A DNA stretch of 64,000 nt from Actinomadura terrae (GTDB lineage: Bacteria; Actinomycetota; Actinomycetes; Streptosporangiales; Streptosporangiaceae): NCBI RefSeq assembly GCF_022751215.1, contig NZ_JAICDG010000008.1, forward strand, positions 248,001-312,000, in the 5' to 3' direction. Below are positions 58,605 to 64,000 of the stretch, one piece after another. Under the pieces are notes generated by a model, which made no database searches, had not been told where the DNA came from, and saw nothing but the letters and a program-made list of their open reading frames with translations. Position numbers and translations under genes: made by a program. Every line of letters begins with the position of its first letter. The first letter of the stretch is position 1.

Positions 58605-58903
58605 CCGAGGAGTATCCGGTCAAGAGATACGGGCTGGTGGCGCAGGTCAACGGCGTCCACGCGGATATGTGGATGATTCCCAGGTTCGCGTCCATCCTGA
58701 CCGGCGTGAACGCGGCGCGGCTGAACCGGTGGGCTGCCGCCGGGCTGCTGTCCTACCGGCAGGACGAGCCGCGTGCTCCCCGGCGGTATCTCAGGGCGGA
58801 ACTGCTGATCGTGTCCGGATTAGGCGTCAACGGAGACCCTCCGACGATCTACGCGCTGCGCCGCCACATTCGCCGCGTCCAGACGACGTCGTCCGACGCA
58901 TAA
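58601..58903 (+). CDS. Small putative DNA-binding protein, MerR/excisionase-like helix-turn-helix
   Basis: 100 residues. ASILTGVNAARLNRWAAAGLL followed by APRRYLRAELLIVSGLG looks like a MerR- or excisionase-type winged helix in which a Leu-Asn-Arg-Trp helix is the recognition helix. No ligand domain is present. Last gene of the three-gene operon; translation is coupled to the preceding gene. Confidence 0.6.
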   Translation: MTEEYPVKRYGLVAQVNGVHADMWMIPRFASILTGVNAARLNRWAAAGLLSYRQDEPRAPRRYLRAELLIVSGLGVNGDPPTIYALRRHIRRVQTTSSDA

Positions 58904-59206
58904 AGCTGCCCGCCGTGGACAAGATTCGTCCGGCGGGCACGGGGTCCCGGAGCCGATGTGACTGGGGAAGCGGTCCGGGACCCCATCCATCCCCGGGCGG
59001 GGGCCGCCTCGAACACCCCCGCCCAACTCGTCGGCCTACCTGCGGCGGGCGCCGGGGAGGCGAGGGGTTGGGGGTGCGGTCGCGGGGCGGCCGAGTGGGG
59101 CGCGGACGGTGCCCAGGCTGCGGACGCCAGGCAGCCCGGCCGGCATCCGGTACGGCGCGCCGCGCGTCCTATAGGTCCGGCACCGGCCTCGTGGTTACAT
59201 CGCCCG
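58904..59206. other. Intergenic region
   Basis: About 300 bp between the convergent unknown operon and the P-loop kinase gene. No gene, hairpin terminator or repeat stands out; the frames crossing it are GC-rich shadows. Confidence 0.4.
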
Positions 59207-59689
59207 TCACACCGGTGGCGATGGCAATCCGATGTGCGCCAGGACGATGTCGGCGACTTCGCGCACGGGAACGGTCGTCACCACTTCCAGCGTGGCCGAG
59301 GCCCGCAGCAGGGGTTCCACCGTCTCGACGTATTCAAGGGTGGCGGCGAGCTCGGCCGGGTCCTTGCCGTAGGAGTTGGTAGTGCGGGTCGAAAGCCGCT
59401 CGACCAGTACCTCTACCGGGGCGCTGAGTAGCACGATGTGGTCGAAGCACGGATAGAACAAGCCCTGATTGCGGACCGTGCCCTGCACGAACAGCGCGCC
59501 CGTCTCTGCTACGGGAGCGTCGTGCAGCAGCGTCCGGATCCGGTCCTCGCGCCACAGTCGTTCACCGTCGATTTCCTCGAGATAGTCGCCGTAGTCGGTG
59601 TCCACTGCCGGGAAGCCGCGCGACGCGAGTTCGTCCAGCAGCGTGGACTTACCGGCCCCCGACATACCTGTCACCAACACCCGCTTCAT
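59207..59689 (-). CDS. P-loop AAA/shikimate-kinase-like nucleotide kinase
   Basis: 160 residues. Walker A GMSGAGKSTLLDELASRG at the N-terminus, an Asp-rich VDTDYGDYLEE and a lid-like region with RLSTRTTNSYGKDPAELA. These are features of small-molecule kinases annotated AAA_17/AAA_18. Substrate unknown. Cytoplasmic. Upstream of it on the same strand, 24 bp away, ends the MerR gene. Confidence 0.83.
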   Translation of the reverse strand: MKRVLVTGMSGAGKSTLLDELASRGFPAVDTDYGDYLEEIDGERLWREDRIRTLLHDAPVAETGALFVQGTVRNQGLFYPCFDHIVLLSAPVEVLVERLSTRTTNSYGKDPAELAATLEYVETVEPLLRASATLEVVTTVPVREVADIVLAHIGLPSPPV

Positions 59690-59713
59690 GCCGCCGGAGC
59701 ATACGTGGCGGTT

Positions 59714-60166
59714 CTATGGCAGCCGGCTTGGAGCAGTGGACGGCGCGTCCACGCCGGGGAACGGCAGCGGGCACCGGGGTCGGCTTGAGCAGGCGATCAG
59801 GTCATCGCAGCCCGCGTTCAGTGCCTCGCGCAGGCTGCCCGCGATGGCCTCCAGGTCAGCGATCTTGGCTTCGACCTCGGCCAGCTTGTGCCGCGCCCGT
59901 GCGGCGAGACCGGCGTCCGGGGCCTGGTGGCGGTGGGCGCCGGTCTCCAGCAGTTCGGCGACCTCGTCCAGCGTGAATCCCAGCCGCTGCGCTGTTTTGA
60001 TCACTCGCAGCAGCGTCACCGTCTCGGCAGGGTAGAGCCGGTGGCCGCCCAGGGTCCGCTCCGGTTCGGCGATCAACCCCCGCCGCTCGTAGTAGCGCAA
60101 AGTCTGCGGGTTCACCCCGGCTGCCTGGGCGACCTGGCTGGAGCGGAGCCCCTCGTATCCGCTCAC
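59714..60166 (-). CDS. MerR-family metal-responsive-type regulator
   Basis: 150 residues. HTH SSQVAQAAGVNPQTLRYYERRGLIAEPERTLGGHRLY is canonical; a long dimerisation helix follows, and the C-terminal loop has three cysteines (CDDLIACSSRPRC), the metal-binding pattern of mercury, lead or similar MerR proteins. GTG 60166 overlaps the stop of the upstream gene by four bases and GAGG lies upstream; the longer frame to 60613 is antisense-like. Confidence 0.88.
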   Translation of the reverse strand: MSGYEGLRSSQVAQAAGVNPQTLRYYERRGLIAEPERTLGGHRLYPAETVTLLRVIKTAQRLGFTLDEVAELLETGAHRHQAPDAGLAARARHKLAEVEAKIADLEAIAGSLREALNAGCDDLIACSSRPRCPLPFPGVDAPSTAPSRLP

Positions 60167-60564
60167 CGGAACCGTTCCTCCGGCTTGATGCCATCTCTCT
60201 GGACGAGTTGCTCCGCCCGCTCGGCGAGCGCCGCCACGACCGGCGCGTGCTCGTCGGCGGCGGCGACCTCCAGGGTCAGTTCGCCGCTGGTCGCGGTTAT
60301 CGAGAAGGTGAAGAACGAGCAGCATTCGGTCTCGCGGGCCGCCAGGTCGGCCGCGCGTCCGGCCAATTTTGGGGCGGGCCGCATACGCATCCGCACCCGT
60401 CCCGACGCGACCAGCTCCACGGCGGTGACCGCCTCGGCGAACAATGCGTCGAACTCGGCGACCCGCAATGGCTTCTGGGCCGTGGGCAGTGTGCATGCCG
60501 CCGGGGTCCAGCCCTCGTCCTGAATTGCCGGAGCCGAACCGGCCTTTCCCTGCTTGAACTCCAT
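60163..60564 (-). CDS. Conserved hypothetical protein paired with MerR, Cys-Cys motif
   Basis: 133 residues. CTLPTAQKPLRVAEFDALFAEAV, a beta-rich centre and RETECCSFFTFSITATSGELTLEV, a pattern seen in small actinobacterial proteins encoded next to MerR regulators. The adjacent CysCys suggests metal or thiol binding. It is upstream of the MerR gene with a four-base overlap, so both are co-translated. Function unknown. Confidence 0.72.
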   Translation of the reverse strand: MEFKQGKAGSAPAIQDEGWTPAACTLPTAQKPLRVAEFDALFAEAVTAVELVASGRVRMRMRPAPKLAGRAADLAARETECCSFFTFSITATSGELTLEVAAADEHAPVVAALAERAEQLVQRDGIKPEERFR

Positions 60565-60620
60565 GAACCGACGGTAAGCCTGTACCCCGGTACCGGCTGC
60601 AATCCCCGGGCAAGCTCCGG

Positions 60621-60989
60621 TCAGGCGCGGTCGTGGAGGGTGATCTGGTAGCCGTCGGGGTCGGCGAAGGTGAACGTCCGGCCGAAGGGCCCGTCGATCG
60701 GCGCGGAGACGATGGTGTGACCGTCCGCGACCAGGGCGTCGTGAATGGCTTGGACGTCTGTGGCGTGGAGCCAGATCGCGGCGCCGATGCCGGGCCGGGC
60801 GGCGGATTCGAGATCGGTGCCGGGAACGATGTCGCGCAGTGCGAACGCGATCGGCTTCGTCTCGAAGACGACGGCGTGCGGAGGCCCGGTCCGCGACCGG
60901 ACGAGGCCGAGGTATCGCTCGTAGAACGCCTGCGAGGCGTCGAGGTCGCGCGCCTGGAGCGAGACGAAGTCGGGGCCGGTGACGGGCAT
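60621..60989 (-). CDS. VOC-family (glyoxalase/bleomycin-resistance-like) protein
   Basis: 122 residues. Two beta-alpha-beta-beta-beta units: FVSLQARDLDASQAFYERYLGL and FGRTFTFADPDGYQITLHD, the latter a typical VOC C-terminus. It could be a dioxygenase-like or resistance protein; the substrate is unknown. ATG 60989 is preceded by AAGGAG. Divergent from the MarR gene, with two perfect inverted repeats in between, so probably regulated by it. Confidence 0.9.
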   Translation of the reverse strand: MPVTGPDFVSLQARDLDASQAFYERYLGLVRSRTGPPHAVVFETKPIAFALRDIVPGTDLESAARPGIGAAIWLHATDVQAIHDALVADGHTIVSAPIDGPFGRTFTFADPDGYQITLHDRA

Positions 60990-61009
60990 GGTGATGCTCC
61001 TTATCATTA

Positions 61010-61025
61010 TGTCAGCTTTCTGACA
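61010..61025. promoter_or_regulatory. MarR operator 1
   Basis: TGTCAG-CTTT-CTGACA, a perfect inverted repeat 20 bp upstream of the VOC gene start. Same arms as operator 2. Confidence 0.8.
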
Positions 61026-61037
61026 CAACACACGCTA

Positions 61038-61053
61038 TGTCAGAATGCTGACA
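61038..61053. promoter_or_regulatory. MarR operator 2
   Basis: TGTCAG-AATG-CTGACA, a perfect inverted repeat ending on the A of the marR-type ATG. Centre-to-centre distance to operator 1 is 28 bp. Binding here would block the MarR gene directly. Confidence 0.8.
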
Positions 61054-61508
61054 TGAGTCAAGACGAGGTCGTCGACCTGCGGACGTCCCTGGGCTACCTG
61101 CTGAAAGAGGCGTCGAGCGCGCTCCGCGCGGCCATGGAGGAGGTGCTGCGGCCGCTCGGGATGAGCATCACGCACTACGCCTGCCTCGAATTGCTGGCCC
61201 AGCGACCGGGCCTGTCGAACTCCGAGCTCGCGCGGGGCGCGTTCGTGACCCGGCAGACGATGAACGTGCTGCTCCAGGCCCTGGAACGAGAGGGCTACGT
61301 GACCAGGCCCGCGGCGGCGCCCGTCGGGAAGGCCCTTCCCGCGCGGCTCACGCCTCGCGGGCGGCGGAGCCTTGAGAAGGCGTCCGCGGCGGTCCGGTCC
61401 GTCGAGGTCAGAATGCTGGACGGCATGACCGAGGCCGAGCGGGCGGACGCGTTCCGGATTTTGCAGAGGATGATCCACTCGCTGCGCGAAGGCAACGACG
61501 GCGCATAG
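61053..61508 (+). CDS. MarR-family transcriptional regulator
   Basis: 151 residues. Winged helix: ITHYACLELLAQRPGLSNSELARGAFVTRQTMNVLLQALEREGYVTR, followed by the wing and a C-terminal dimerisation helix (DAFRILQRMIHSL). There is no ribosome-binding site ahead of the ATG, so the message may be leaderless. Two identical palindromes precede it, suggesting autorepression and control of the divergent VOC gene. Confidence 0.9.
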   Translation: MSQDEVVDLRTSLGYLLKEASSALRAAMEEVLRPLGMSITHYACLELLAQRPGLSNSELARGAFVTRQTMNVLLQALEREGYVTRPAAAPVGKALPARLTPRGRRSLEKASAAVRSVEVRMLDGMTEAERADAFRILQRMIHSLREGNDGA

Positions 61509-61554
61509 CTCGTGCTCCGAGTGGGGGAGGATGGCCTGACTGATCGGTCGGCGG

Positions 61555-63258
<1,704 letters not shown>

Positions 63259-63266
63259 GGGCGGGT

Positions 63267-63300
63267 GCTCTCGCCGGCGGGTGTGGCCGCCGGCGAGAGC
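63267..63300. terminator. Bidirectional terminator
   Basis: Perfect 14-bp stem GCTCTCGCCGGCGG/CCGCCGGCGAGAGC with loop GTGTGG, between the convergent kinase fusion and secreted-protein genes. Confidence 0.9.
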
Positions 63301-63308
63301 GGGGCGGG

Positions 63309-63950
63309 TCAGTAGGTCACGTCGCTCTTCTTGCAGAGGACCTGCTTGCCCTTGCTGTTGTAGGTGCACTTGTCGTCCAGCGTCCAGAAGTTCTTGGCGT
63401 AGCTGGAGCCGACATAGCTGTACTTGCCGTTGAACACGCAGTATCCGCCGCCGCCCGCCTGGATGTAGCCGAGGGCCTGGTAGACGTTGAACTTGTAGAC
63501 CTTGAAGCCCTGCCCCACGCGGAGCGTGAAGTGGCGGCGCGTCTTGAGGCGCCAGCGCATGGAGATGTCGGTCGACTTCTCCTGGTTCACCTGGAATCCG
63601 ACGGCCAGATTGATCGACTTGATGGGGGCGCCGAGGGTCGCGGTGACGACGTTGGAGACCTTCTCGCCCTTCTTGATCTCGACGTTCTTCGGGCCCCAGG
63701 CGGAGGTGCGCCACGGGTAGTTGTTGTTCCAGACGTATTCCGTGCGCTCGAAGTGGCGGTATTTGGCGACCCTGGAATTCGGGACGACGCAGGGCACCTT
63801 GGCCTTCTTCGCGGAGACGTGCGTCCCGGCCGACACGTTCGTGATCTTGGTGTTGTCCGAGCCGTCCTGGACGACGGTGGCGATGCCGGCTCCGCCGACC
63901 GCGGTCACGGCGGCCGCGACGACCGCGATCTTCACTGCCTTACGGGTCAT
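63309..63950 (-). CDS. Secreted protein of unknown function
   Basis: 213 residues. A signal peptide (MTRKAVKIAVVAAAVTAVGG, cleavage around residue 25) is followed by a basic, aromatic, beta-rich mature protein with five cysteines (CVVPNSR, YCVFNGK, CTYNSKGKQVLC). Stretches such as ISMRWRLKTRRHFTLRVGQGF with alternating polarity suggest beta-hairpins, as in secreted binding or pore proteins. No family recognised. AAAGGA precedes ATG, and a 9-bp inverted repeat overlaps that site. Confidence 0.7.
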   Translation of the reverse strand: MTRKAVKIAVVAAAVTAVGGAGIATVVQDGSDNTKITNVSAGTHVSAKKAKVPCVVPNSRVAKYRHFERTEYVWNNNYPWRTSAWGPKNVEIKKGEKVSNVVTATLGAPIKSINLAVGFQVNQEKSTDISMRWRLKTRRHFTLRVGQGFKVYKFNVYQALGYIQAGGGGYCVFNGKYSYVGSSYAKNFWTLDDKCTYNSKGKQVLCKKSDVTY

Positions 63951-63956
63951 GGGGGT

Positions 63957-63986
63957 CCTTTCGACTGTGGCCGGTCTGTCGAAAGG
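63957..63986. promoter_or_regulatory. Inverted repeat in the 5' region of the secreted-protein gene
   Basis: CCTTTCGAC and GTCGAAAGG are perfect 9-bp arms around a 12-base centre. On the minus strand the arm nearest the gene includes the ribosome-binding site, so folding could hide it; it could also be a protein-binding operator. Confidence 0.6.
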
Positions 63987-64000
63987 AACCTAAGTCCGGG

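Noticed and set aside
58958..59431. 157-codon plus-strand frame past the unknown operon
   Set aside because: Its second half is antisense to the P-loop kinase gene and the first half is low complexity.

Overview
The window is chromosomal DNA from a high-GC filamentous actinomycete, most likely of the Streptosporangiales/Thermomonosporaceae type (Actinomadura-like). This is inferred from uniformly GC-rich coding DNA with many GTG starts, three S-adenosylmethionine-dependent methyltransferases of the DUF574 type, XRE/DUF5753 plus DUF397 pairs, a PknG-GlnX-GlnH locus, and the actinobacterial order purA, DUF3151, fbaA. No rRNA or tRNA gene was recognised.

Layout. 1-9.4 kb: housekeeping and membrane genes on mixed strands: a recQ helicase cut by the left edge, a HAD phosphatase, two small membrane proteins, a long coiled-coil protein that looks like a catalytically dead SF1 helicase, a CDF metal transporter and a tandem pair of CNNM/CBS proteins. 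9.7-17.6 kb: one plus-strand operon of six genes around a PknG-type kinase: coiled-coil protein, PknG, VWA protein, FHA protein, GlnX-like membrane protein and GlnH-like lipoprotein. This is a likely amino-acid sensing and phosphorylation system. 17.8-21 kb: a DUF574 methyltransferase, a SARP regulator fused to a DUF574 methyltransferase, and a STAS protein. 21-29.5 kb: PlsC-like acyltransferase, lipoprotein, NfeD-like mini-protein, DUF4386 protein, flotillin, NrtR-like regulator, HisC/Pat aminotransferase and a winged-helix regulator. 30-46 kb: core metabolism (murA, purC, purB, purD, purA, fbaA) with corA, GDPD, MOSC, SUFU and other genes.

47.7-54.2 kb holds the standout: a compact lasso-peptide gene cluster. 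It has a LuxR-type regulator, a 39-residue precursor, cyclase, RiPP recognition element, transglutaminase-like leader peptidase, a MauE-like membrane protein and a two-gene ABC exporter. The predicted 18-residue core has a Gly1-Asp8 ring and two tail cysteines, resembling the class IV 'handcuff' lasso peptide LP2006. MauE-type proteins are linked to disulfide formation, so the cluster may encode its own disulfide step.

54.3-55.6 kb holds two short CRISPR arrays with the same repeat, no cas genes in view, and an Uma2-family nuclease gene between them. Both arrays carry the same 31-bp flank on the right, which is probably the leader side. 55.8-64 kb is accessory: two WhiJ/BldB-like loci (one regulator truncated, the other split by an in-frame amber codon), three unknown genes, a P-loop kinase, a MerR pair, a divergent MarR/VOC pair with two perfect operators, a Clp-like AAA+ domain fused to a Ser/Thr kinase, and a secreted protein.

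Non-coding structure stands out. A 148-bp three-hairpin intergenic repeat occurs in two inverted copies, each between convergent genes, with two degenerate relatives. A 21-bp tandem repeat sits at the DUF3151 stop codon, and a proline-rich upstream ORF precedes corA.
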